A stretch of DNA of 64,000 nucleotides from Bryopsis sp. KO-2023 (lineage: Eukaryota; Chlorophyta; Ulvophyceae; Bryopsidales; Bryopsidaceae), in contig BSYQ01000008.1 of NCBI GenBank assembly GCA_030272585.1, positions 1,178,001-1,242,000 on the forward strand. Direction: 5' to 3'. A model generated the notes under the pieces. That model searched no databases, had not been told where the DNA came from, and saw only the letters and a program-made list of their open reading frames with translations. Position numbers and translations under genes: made by a program. The number at the start of each line of letters is the position of its first letter. The stretch's first letter is position 1. Positions 12,001 to 22,226 of the stretch are shown here, one piece after another.

Positions 12001-15000
12001 GTCCGCATCAGCGATGGTTTGGATTATGCAGAGTTCCGCCACATCCCAGAAACCAAGTTCTACGATTTTGGGGAGGTTCGAGAAGAGATCGAAACCGAAA
12101 CTGAACGGGAAACAGGAGTGGGCGGACTCAGAGTGTCCAGCAAACCCATCCACCTCAAGATATATTCGCCCAACGTGTTTCCACTTCGACTCGTTGATCT
12201 CCCTGGAATAACGAAGGTGGCTATTGGTGACCAGCCAAAAGAAATCGAAGCTCTGACTGTTGAGATGATAATGAGATACATAGAGGCGAAGAACGTGATC
12301 ATCCTGGCTGTCATAGCAGCGCCGAACGATGTCACGACTTCAGACGCTCTGAATATTGCACGGGAGGTTGACCCAAATGGGGAGAGAACACTGGGGGTTT
12401 TAACGAAATTAGATCTTATGGACGATGGTACGGATGTTTGTGGGTACCTTCTGGGGGAGAAGGAGCCTAAACTCCGGCTGGGGTACGTTGGAGTCGTCAA
12501 TAGATCTCAGCGTGAAACAGAGAAGAAAGTTAACGTCAATGATCACCTTTCGAAGGAGCAGAAATGGTTTCTGAATGACCCCAAAGCCAAGCCGTATCGA
12601 GCGATCGGAGGTGTCTGCTGTGGTACACGCCTCCTGGGAACGATGCTGAGCGCAGTCTTTCTCACCAAGATAGAAGAAAGCCTCTCAGAAACGAGGGCTC
12701 TACTGAAAAAGGCAATGACGTCAGCCGAGTCGCTGAAGTATGAATTGCGCCAAAAAATGGACAACTGGGACCCCTCCAAAGACGAACACAGATCGGCAAT
12801 TATGACTCACATCTTGAAGGCGTATGAGGGTGCTATCGATGATATGATAAGGGGTAACACCTGTTGCAGCATGCAGCGGCTTTCGACGGCGGCGATGCTT
12901 CGGCGGCAGCTCAACTCTGACTTCAAAAGGGAAGTCGCCGACATCGCCCAGGCAGCAACAGAATACTCTGACGAGCAGCTGCTGATGGAAATTCAAAACT
13001 CAAACGGTGTGGAGGGTCAAGTTGTAGTTCAGGATAAGCCGTTCAAGAAGCTGGTGCCGCCCGCGGTGAACAAGATGGGAGATGTGTGTCTGTCATGGCC
13101 TCTCAAAGTCGCGGAAGACCTCAGGAAAATTGCCCAAGAAGCGATGGCTGGGGTTTCACTGCTTCAAAGCTTCCCGAAATTGATTCCTGTACTGGCTGAT
13201 TTGTTCGACGAGGTTCTGAAAAGGAGAGTAGAGCAAACCAGGGACCATATTCAACACCATTTGAATGCAGAAAAAGCGGACATCGATACAGATCACGAGA
13301 GTTTTATTGGGGGAGCAGAGGCGGCAAGGGCGGCAGGGGAACACGTCAAAAGTCGAAAGGATGGGCGTGAGGGAAATATGACTCCTCGCCAAGGCTCGCC
13401 GGATTCTGCTACAGATCATAGGATTTCCTGCGAGTATTTTGGTGGAGCGACTCTGGAGGTCTCCATTAACTCAAGGCTGAGTGATATGGAACTCCACCAT
13501 GTCGAGATGACTCGCATTCTGTTGAAGTCTTATTGCAAAGAAGTGGTGTGCAATAGTCTGGTGCACGCGGTTCGCCAAACAATCATGCATGATCTGGTGA
13601 AAGATGAGTTGCAAAGGGAGCTGGGGGAGGCGCTTCAAAAACTGAATTCCAGCAAGTTCAGGGACCTCTTGGAGGAAGATCCTGAATGGAAGCGCAAGAG
13701 ACAGGAGCAAGATAAAGTGGTGGAGGACTGTAGGCGAGCGCTGAACTGTCTGGATGTGCTTCCTTTTCAAGAGGCTTGGGAATCCCTAAGGAGCGAGACT
13801 GCTTTTCAATAGTGCTCCGATAAAATGCAAGTATTTGGGTCTTTCTGGGGGATTTTGATTTCAAGATGATGGGGATGTCTACGGGGGGGGATGGGGTGTA
13901 GTGTAGGGGGAGGATAGATTTTGTACATACGAGGTGGATGTAGGAGAGGAAGTGTGGCGGCTGTTTTTTTTTTCTCACCCTTCGTGACAGTGTCTAGCTC
14001 GAGTGTACAGAGCAAGCACTCGAATAAATACGTTGGGATTCTGCGCTCGACCTGTGACTTCTTAGATCCACAACGCAAGTGCTCAAAGTATATGGGGGTC
14101 CCAAAATCAAGGCCCGCTAGGCCTACCTCGTCTTGTTTTCCATGAAGTAAAAGTATTCACGTTGCCTCCTCCCATCAATCCAGTCCTCCTTTCACCGTCT
14201 AGTTGGCACAATCAGGGGCGGAGGATGGACCCCAAAAGCAGCAATAGTCCATCCCCATGGTTATTCTTAAGAATAGCCATGGGGATGGACTATTGCCAAG
14301 ATCTTGTGTGGAAATTCAACTATGAACCATGAACACACACAGCTCTAGGAACCTTGAGAGGACGTAAGAATCTATGGGTTGGCGACGCTGGAGGTGCAAC
14401 AGCGGTCCCCTTTGAACACCATATAAATCCATCAAAACAACGACTCCCTTCCATGTATCTCGATATTCGATTTACTTCTAACAGTTCAACTTTTTGCAGG
14501 TTGGCATCGCGTGCTCTCCAGACTACGAGCTTAAGGCGTGCTTGTCCGATGAAAGCACCATCGAAAATTGGATGGATGCTGGCCTGCCCAATAATCCTAT
14601 GTCCATTGATAACGCTATAATTGCCCAAGAAACAGATCAATGTGTGCTGCTGATAGACCCCCAGGAGAAAGCTGTAGAATGGTTGAAAAACACGTTCAAG
14701 AAGCGAAAGGTATTGTGCCACAAACTTCACTTCACAGCCATGATCAATTCTTGGAAGTTTGTTGTCATTAAATACAGTCTACTTTTTACAGGTGAATCTT
14801 GAGGTTATATCGTCTTTCCACGCCGAATCAGAAGCAATCCTGTCCCGTGCAATCGAGAATGGGGCCACAGTGCTGGTGGAGAATATTCGGGAAGACGTGG
14901 GTAGTCTTATAGCCGAGATTGTTGCTTCTGGAAGGCACAGCGATAAGGATGGGAAAGCAAATGTCAGACTTGGGGAGGGGAACCTGGAAGTACACCCAGA

Positions 15001-18000
15001 CTTTCGTTTATACCTTGCAACAAACTCGAAATGCCCAAGCTTTCCAGAGGATCTCTTGTGTCACCTGGCGGCGGTCGACTTCAGCATAAAAGAGTCGCAG
15101 CTTACGGAGCAGCTGGTGATGAGATACTTTATAGAGCGCAATTCCTGCACTGGTACGTTTTGTCATGGTCAGGACTTTGTCTCAATAGGGTTTTGTTCTC
15201 TGTACAGGTGAGCGTTACCATCCAGTTCGACATGCCGGAGATACAGAAGGATTTCAAAAGCTTGTCAAAGCAGAAGGTCCACAACGTGAACAAGCTCAAG
15301 TCCATAGAGCATTCCATGCTTGAAATCGTTAATACCACAGATGCCGCGAATACACTCGAAACCGAGGATGTATACAACGTTTTCACAGACTCCCAAAAGG
15401 CAGCCAATGACATCAAATGTCGAAACAGATCTATCCTAGCAAACCAAGCCCGCATCGGAGGGATCCGCCGCACGTATGAAGAAAAACTTGCGTCTAAGGT
15501 AAATCTGATAAACACCACCCTCAAGCAATTAGTCAAGTGTGTACTGTACGCTCATGGGAAGACTTCCCAATCAATGGAGTCATGCACTACTGGCGACTGA
15601 GTTTCATTGACGCTGAATTTCCCTCCTGTAAATTGTGACTTTCAGGTGGCGCCCCTATTTTTTACCTTGGAGACTTTGACTGCATTAAACTACTCCTACC
15701 AGTTCTCTCTGCAATGGTTTCTAGAGGTCTACACATCATCCCTGAAGAATGCACCCCGCTCCCAGATACTCAACGAAAGGTTATCTATGGTCTTCAAGTT
15801 CTTCGTGGTAACGCTATACCAGCGCGTTTGCAGGTCACTGCTGGTTGAGGATCAGAGGGCTTGCGCCGTCTTATTGATGGTGAGTCTTGCACACGTTTCA
15901 TTTGCAGCACAGACGCATAAGAAACAAAACAGAGAAAACACAGGCATGCACCCGTGTATGGGTTTTCAGATTCGACTCCTGCAAAGCGAAGAGAAGATCA
16001 GTCCCCAGGAGTTAACCATAATCCTTCATGGCACAGCAATGCCGTCCCAGCCAGGGATTCTGAACGCGGGTCCTCAGAAAGTAGTGACTCGAAATGCTCC
16101 CTTGCTGGCCCAAGATCCACCAGCTTCCCTCCCTTCTAGCAAACAAGCGGAGCGTGTTGCTGACGCCCCTGGGGAAAAGCACGTTTCGATCTGCGCTCAG
16201 GCGCAGTCGACAGAGACCTCCATGGTTGTTCCCCAGGGCACTAAATTAAAGAGGAAAATGTCAAGATCATATCATCTATTCTCCTTTGTTGAAGGTGGAG
16301 ACCGATCGAAGCCAGAGTGGCTTGATGCTCAGGTCCGTGAAATTATGGAGTTGGGAAAGAATGGAAAGAATCTCTTTGATTTATCAACGTGCGCTCACAT
16401 CCACTATAACTTCCTCTGTTTCCAGAGCTGGACTTCGCTCAAGGAGTTGGAGTCCCTTCCAAGGTTCCGCGATATCCCCATCACGAAATCAATAACAGAG
16501 AATTCCAAAGCTTGGAAAGAGTACCACAGTGATCTACACTCCTCTGAAGCGCCTGCAGAATGGTGGCCGGCATTGACGGGATGGCAGCGGCTGCTGTTTC
16601 AAAGATGCTTCAAGAGTAGTGCCATCGTCAATGCAGCCATAACGGCAGCAGAAGAAACAATGGGGCCAAAATGTTCCCAAACTTCGACAATTAACATAGA
16701 TGAGGCGTACGAGGCAAGTTGGCACGTTCGATTTCTTTCAGCAAGATTTTCTTATGTGAACACATATAGGATGCTCTACAGGGGTGTGTGAAACTTATGA
16801 TTGGTGTTCAATCCCGCGACTGGGGCTGAATCGCGAAACAGAGTGTCTACAGACTGGTGTGAAAAGTTGTATAGAGAAGATAGTAAACCGGAATATGTGT
16901 GGGTTTATCACAGGAATCCTGTGCCGCCGTTCCATTGATCTTCATTGCAAGCGACCGTGAAGACCCTGCAACAATCATAAAAATGTTGGCGAGTCGAAAA
17001 AAACGTCGCGTCGTGTTGTTGGCTATGGGAGATGGGGAAGGAGATGCAGTCGAGAAGCAAATAAGAGGATATGTAGGCCAACCACGCTGGCTTGTCTTGG
17101 AAAATTGCCACCTCGCAGGTACTCATATGGGTTGGCGAGACTATCTTGACGCAATGCGGCATCACGTGTTATATATGACGCCAAATGGCAATGTTGCTTT
17201 GGCACAGGAAAATGGATGGAAGCCTTGCAACGAATCGTTGAGAATCTTCCCTCCATGAGTCCTCATGCGGGCTTCCGCTTGTGGCTGACAATCGCAGCCC
17301 ACCACGATGACGACCACATACCTTCATCGATTTTCCATGCGTCAATGAGAATCGTTCACCCAGGGGCTATGTCTCTCAAAGCAAGCTTGCAACAAACCCT
17401 GGAGCATCTATCACCAAATGAGCCACCGCTGTCACTTTCGCTTCGATTAAACCGGCAGTCGCACGAGGGCGCTAGGAAGAGTCCGTGGATGCGTCTGACG
17501 ATGGTATTGTGCTATTTGCATTCCATCACTACGCAACGCCGCCACTATCATCGAATCGGGTGGAATGGGGAGCCCCCTGTCGATGCAACAGACCTAGTCG
17601 CCAGCTTGGAGCAGGTGGGGAATCAGGTTCAGCTCTTTGCTTGAAAACAAATGAAAGTGGGAGTCCGTGAACTGAAAGCCATATTGTACACAGCTTACGT
17701 CTCTTCAAAACGAAGCACATGCGCCTTTGGAGATATATCGATGCTTGATCGTGGAGTGTATCTATGGCAGTCAGCTTGAAAGCGAGTGGGATAGACGGCT
17801 TCTTTGGGAGATTGCGGATGCTTGCTTGGATGATGACCACGCGGCGCTTAACTCAGGCTATGCCCCATCCATGAGAGAGCTCTTCAACTGCACCTCCTTG
17901 GACGGCGTTATGTGAGTTCAAGTCCTTATGTTTGAAGAGGGGGGTATAAACAAGGATACGTGTTGCAATATTTTCCATAACTCTGCCTGGTGTCGCAGGG

Positions 18001-19492
18001 AGGTGTTGGGAAAGTTGGGTGACGATCTAATAAGCGAAGGCGCAGCGTTGGGTCTCCACAGAAACACTTGCATCATTCGGCAGCAGCGTCAAGCGAAAAA
18101 TCTTTTGTCCGCGCTCAAAAAGATCTTCTATCCGAAACGTGTGAAGCCTCAACACGAGAGATGGTCGAAAGCAAAAACCAGTATCTTTGACCTGATGGAC
18201 ATGGTGCCGAAGGCTGTCTTGGAGCCGAGAGAGATGGATGCACTAGGTGAACTATTCAGTGTCAGACCAGAGCGAAAACACAATAAATGGTCAAATGTGT
18301 GGTTCTTTTGTTAACGTATCAAAAATTGGTTTGAACCAAATTTGCGCACCCCACCAACTGAACGTAAGGTTTGGCTTATACAGAAAGGGAGATAGCACTT
18401 GATAGTGCCTCACAATCCGCATTCAGAGCTCCTCCAGAAGCCACACGCATGAAGAGCGATCTCGAGAAAGAAGTACCCATTGAACCTTGTTTCCAAGATC
18501 CAGTGGCGACAGTCCTTCGCAAGGAGATAGCACGAAGTCAAAAGACCATCAACACCATTCACGAGGACCTGCGCGACGCGCTTCTTCTTCTGCAGGGTAC
18601 AGGAAACTTGAGTAATGGCCTGGGGGAGGTTCTCGACTCCATAACATCTTCGCAAGTGCCACGGCGGTGGTGTTTATTCGAGGGGGTGCTCCCGGAGGAA
18701 AACCTGTCTGGGTGGGTGGGGAGGCAGAAAACTCGACTGGCCTTTCTTCGGAGCTGGGCGACCGTCGGAGCTCCTTTGGTGATGCCTCTTGGCTTGCTGC
18801 TGAGACCTGAAGCGTATCTCCACGCAGTCTTGCAAGTGCATGCATGGGAAACGCAAACGAACGCCGCATCATTGGACTTCGATTGCGAAGTCCTGAATGT
18901 AAGTATGGAAAATGGGTCGGGAGCGAACAAAGAGACGATGAATGGTGCAACGGAGCTTTCACCTCCCGAGTATGGATGGTATATCTGTGGCCTGGCGATA
19001 CAAGGTAATATTCAACACAAGAAACAAGTGGAATTTAGATTGCACATGTTGGTAGTAGCTTGGGTTTTGGTACCCTTGTCTTTTTTCGGCTCAGATTTTC
19101 ATCCATTTCCACAGTCCGACGGACGAGACTGCCGTCTTGCCGGTGCATAAACACTAAAATCATGGTTTTTAGGCGCGGCTTGGGAAGGGAAGGAGGGTAC
19201 ACTCAAGGACAGCGATGATAGCAGCGTGTTCAGTGCCATGCCCGTCGTCTGGCTGAAACCAGTCGAGAAGAACTCAAACTTGAACAAGGAGCTGGATGAT
19301 CGAGTAGTGTGCCCTGTGTACCCATCGGCATCTCTGTGTTTGGAACGAGATGCTGGTTATGACGGGGAGGCCATTTTTTCCTTGCCGTTACCCTGTGGAC
19401 AGCACTCCAAGGCGTATTGGATCCTTCGCAACGTCGTTTTGATTGCGTGCAGTGCATTTGCCGATTGCCTGAAGTCGAGGAGCAGTGGTTAG
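3..19492 (+). CDS. Dynein heavy chain, divergent, 5'-truncated by the window (41 exons)
   Basis: Motor subunit of a dynein complex, driving minus-end movement on microtubules. Exons: 3-95, 305-715, 863-1057, 1380-1634, 1700-1727, 1784-1904, 1994-2112, 2193-2465, 2515-2756, 2950-3098, 3307-3637, 3726-3866, 4000-4179, 4276-4703, 4836-4989, 5035-5411, 5497-5701, 5845-6138, 6229-6375, 6460-6855, 7018-7270, 7406-7643, 7842-8028, 8370-8569, 8682-8847, 8928-9044, 9534-9797, 10089-10262, 10340-10660, 14500-14709, 14792-15115, 15208-15498, 15646-15879, 15970-16332, 16426-16713, 16914-17118, 17208-17614, 17694-17911, 17999-18246, 18384-19004, 19173-19492. All phases agree, giving 10188 nt and about 3395 residues. 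Order: linker end ([13 protein letters not shown]), AAA1 (GQTGTGKTE), AAA2 ([12 protein letters not shown]), AAA3 (GPAGAGKS), AAA4 (GPIGVGKS), coiled-coil stalk with microtubule-binding region (8370-10660), AAA5 (AGLP, LLIDPQ), AAA6 (NCHLA), C-terminal domain. The AAA1 Walker B and sensor positions are atypical. The class (axonemal or cytoplasmic) is not assigned. The N-terminal tail lies outside the window. Confidence 0.9.
6535..6566. repeat. Perfect 32-nt palindrome inside a dynein exon
   Basis: The 16 bases from 6535 are exactly complementary to the next 16, with no spacer. It lies in the dynein exon 6460-6855, which encodes the poorly conserved linker between AAA3 and AAA4, and is translated as [11 protein letters not shown]. 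No pairing extends beyond the 32 nt. Confidence 0.9.
6903..6934. repeat. Perfect 32-nt palindrome in the following dynein intron
   Basis: Arms 6903-6918 and 6919-6934 are exact reverse complements with no spacer. It lies in the intron 6856-7017. It is the same length as the palindrome 337 bp upstream but unrelated in sequence. Confidence 0.9.
8338..8370. repeat. Two abutting perfect palindromes at a splice acceptor
   Basis: A 20-nt perfect palindrome (8338-8357) is followed directly by a 14-nt one (8357-8370). The second spans the AG acceptor of the dynein exon that begins at 8370. Confidence 0.85.
10671..10770 (+). repeat. Dispersed repeat, copy 1
   Basis: About 100 bp starting ten bases into dynein intron 29. 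It shares blocks ACAAGACATGC, CTATAGCAT, TTAGCCAGCAA and ATATCGCTTT, in the same order and spacing, with 23021-23125. No coding capacity is evident. Confidence 0.6.
11348..13812 (+). CDS. Dynamin-related GTPase, nested in a dynein intron
   Basis: Large GTPase that polymerises on and constricts membranes; family members divide mitochondria, peroxisomes or plastids, or act in trafficking. Exons 11348-11862 and 11982-13812 join in phase (AG|G restores CTKRPL) to give about 781 residues. A variable, Ser/Thr-rich N-terminus of about 115 residues precedes the GTPase domain: G1 GPQSAGKTS, switch region [15 protein letters not shown]3 DLPGITK, G4 TKLDLMD, G5 VNRSQ. A helical middle/stalk follows, then a hydrophilic linker near 13270-13430, and a GTPase effector domain ([11 protein letters not shown] to ALNCLD). 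There is no PH or proline-rich tail, so it resembles Dnm1/DRP-type proteins more than classical endocytic dynamin. The ATG at 11348 is the first in frame. The whole gene lies within dynein intron 29 on the same strand. An AATAAA at 14023 could be its poly(A) signal. The exact cellular role is not determined. Confidence 0.9.
14023..14028 (+). promoter_or_regulatory. Possible poly(A) signal for the dynamin gene
   Basis: AATAAA, 211 bp past the dynamin stop codon and inside the dynein intron. It is a plausible 3'-end signal for the nested gene. Green algae often use other signals, so this is tentative. Confidence 0.3.
14241..14296. repeat. 56-nt near-perfect palindrome in the dynamin-bearing intron
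   Basis: The 20-nt arms 14241-14260 and 14277-14296 are exact reverse complements. The 16-nt centre is itself palindromic except for its outermost pair. It lies between the dynamin stop and the resumption of dynein coding at 14500. Confidence 0.9.
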
Positions 19493-20031
19493 CGATTTTA
19501 CGTCAGTGTTGCGCGCGTTGTTGTCCAGTGTTTAGGAAAAAGGAAAAGGGAAATGAGTGGAAATGGGGTAAGAACGGCGGGTGGATGGAGCAGAGATGTT
19601 GTTAGTTGAGTGGTAGTGAGCGTTACTCGCATTGTTGGTGACGGTTAGGAGATTACTTGGGAAAAAAATGTTCATCGAGTTTTCAAACCCATGTACAAAA
19701 ATCAGACCCACCCAAGTCCAGCACACCACTCTCCTGTGTTTTTTCAAACACAAACGCAACAAGAAAAAGGGGTGTGAAACCAAAAGAAGCAAAAAAGAAT
19801 TATTTTTTGCTTCCCCTTCGAAGGGGAGCCCTGCGAGTTTTTGTTGGGAGTGTACGCTAGCTGCGTTTGTGTGGATTTTTTTCTTTTTTCAGTTTCTATC
19901 TTAGAGAGAGGCTTTATTACACAAGAAGGCCGGGGCAACAACTGTACTCTGTGTGTCCCCACACAGAGCACCCAATTTCCACAAATTTTACGAAGATAGC
20001 CCGTCCTTCCCAAACCTCCTCCTTATCCTCC
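19493..20031. other. Intergenic, 3' flank of dynein
   Basis: No ORF with recognisable content. Sequence becomes A/T-homopolymer rich from about 19.6 kb. The dynein gene and the next gene (minus strand, stop at 22038) converge on this 2.5-kb space. Confidence 0.6.
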
Positions 20032-20039
20032 CACGAGCC

Positions 20040-20270
20040 CAGGGTTGCCAGAAAAGTATTTTATTAAAATACGTGGCCTATATTACACGAGCACATAACG
20101 TTTAAGTATGTTTAATACGAGAAAAATACGGCTAAGTAAGCCGAACATCTTCAACTCTGTGGCCCTCATGGTTGCTTTCGTCGTTGTTAATTTGTTTTTT
20201 CATCACATCATACAATTCGCGTATAAACGTGTGAAACGCCAGTTTCATACGCGCGTATTTGGCAACCCTG
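20040..20270. mobile_element. hAT-type MITE (non-autonomous, 231 bp)
   Basis: Terminal inverted repeats begin CAGGGTTGCC on both ends (20040-20049 and the complement 20261-20270). Flanking 8-bp sequences are cACGAGCC (20032-20039) and gACGAGCC (20271-20278), a target-site duplication with one mismatch. Eight-bp duplications are characteristic of hAT transposases. The interior holds no plausible gene. A hAT transposase gene occurs at 53 kb, but no matching terminal repeats were seen there. Confidence 0.7.
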
Positions 20271-20278
20271 GACGAGCC

Positions 20279-22037
20279 AGTCCTCTGCGACCGTTTTAAC
20301 CGTCATAACCTTCCCAACTTGGTGGAACCACCACCCAAAAACGACACCGTTATAACGGTCCCCTCACTTCAACTATTCCACAACTGGAGTACCTGAAGAG
20401 AGGAAAATGTCCCCATATCCTCAAACAGAGAGGCCAGGATATGAGAAAGATTGGGGTGGACTAAGTTGACTGCACGCGTCAGCGTCCCAGTAAATATCTA
20501 TCTATCTATCTATCTATCTATATATCCAGGAAATTAGGATGCGATCGCACGGACTTGCCAACTTTTTGATTCGTTTCTTCCAATTTCTGTGGTTTGTGAC
20601 GGTCCCAAGAAACTCAATCCAGCTACTACTGCACTGCCGATTGATTTTTCAGTTTCATTGAACATTGTGCTGCGGAATGAATGCTTGTGACGAAACGCTG
20701 TCGTGAAAAGTCAAGAGTGCAGATTTCCCAACCCCCATCAAACGGAAAGGGCGAAAAAAAAAAAAAGGCAATCATAATATTTCACAGGTTGCTGTTCAGT
20801 CCCGCAGTAAAAGAAGAAAAAATCCCACCCCAAGACACCTCAGTCGTAAGCGCATCCAGAACCAAGGGCAAAAATTAATAATAAAAACAAAAGAGTTTCA
20901 CTGTCTCCCCCCTCTTCAGATTACTGAATCGCTCAAGTCTGACCATAATTTTTGTCACGTGCATAGGCGGCTTCCTAATGCAGAAGCCAAATTAACATAA
21001 AATTTTGTTAAGCATGTCAAGGGGAAAAAAAAAGGAAAACACAAAACTAAATGCAAATAAAAAAACAAAAACGCTACCCAACCGGAACCGTCAAGTACAG
21101 GACTACAAAACAGATTTTTTTTTCTTAAGGTAAATCTTTCATTTTTTTTTACTTACTTACTTTCTTTCTTTCTAATGTCCAGGTCACCAAGTGACGCCAA
21201 ATATGGATATGTATTTTTTTTTTCTTGGTAATTTTTTTTCTTCTTTCTTTTTTCTTATGCCAAAAATGGATTGAGAGCTCTCAAGATTTGTATGGAAGGA
21301 ATTGTTCTCCATAAACGACGCATAACTTTCATCATTTTTTTTCCACATGTTTTTTTTTTTCCTTTGAAGATTTGCATGAGCAATTCTCTTTTTTTTTTTT
21401 TTTCCCTTCTTTTTCCCCTTTTCTTTCCTTCTTTCTTTACCCCTCTTCTTCTTTTCACTTTCTTTTTTTTTGTTCTCTAAAATGCAAGAGCTAACATATC
21501 CAATCAACTTGTGTTGAGAATTTTATTCCCCACACGACAACGGGGGAAACATCAGTCTTACATAGGGTGATTTCCCATTACCCCCCCCCCCCGCCCCTCC
21601 ACCTCTCCCTGAATTCCCCAAATTGATTAAAATTCTATAAGGAAAAAAAGGACCCGAAACAAAATCCTCTTTCCTTCTTCTTCCTACAATAGTGCCCTTT
21701 TTCTTTTCTTTTTCTTTTTTTTTCAACTCTTTTTTTGTGTTTTGTTTTACCTACAATTTTTTTTTTTCCGACAAAAGGAAGAAACGTCTTGCAATATTTT
21801 GCATTGAAGGTTGTTTTTTTTGTTTTTTTTTAATTTGCGACGACCTTTGGTTGCATTGTTATTTTTTGAAAACAAAGGCGTGGAAAGGAGAACCAAAAGA
21901 AAAAACAAAAAAATAATAAAGAAAAAAAAAGAACAAGAAAAAAACATGACCCCCACACCACACACACACACCGTTCTGCAGAGAAAATCACCACCACAGC
22001 ATAAAAAAGAAAAAAAAAAACGAACGAACATACAGGA
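20279..22037. other. Intergenic, homopolymer-rich
   Basis: Contains an (ATCT)n microsatellite near 20495-20520 and long poly-T/poly-A tracts, for example 21330-21480 and 21700-21830. No protein-coding signal is seen. Confidence 0.6.
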
Positions 22038-22186
22038 CTAGCAGCTGGCCCAAAGAAAAATTAGGGCAATGACTGTGAAGAGAATTGACAGTTTGGGTTT
22101 GGCGTTGATCATGCTGCTGTTGGTGGTTTTCTCTTCTGCAACTGCAAGCAAAAAAGAACCACCACGATCACTATGTACATCCGTAT

Positions 22187-22226
<40 letters not shown>

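Noticed and set aside
15607..16791. Single 394-residue ORF as an uninterrupted gene
   Set aside because: It is the dynein exons 15646-15879, 15970-16332 and 16426-16713 with introns read through; conserved dynein sequence requires splicing.
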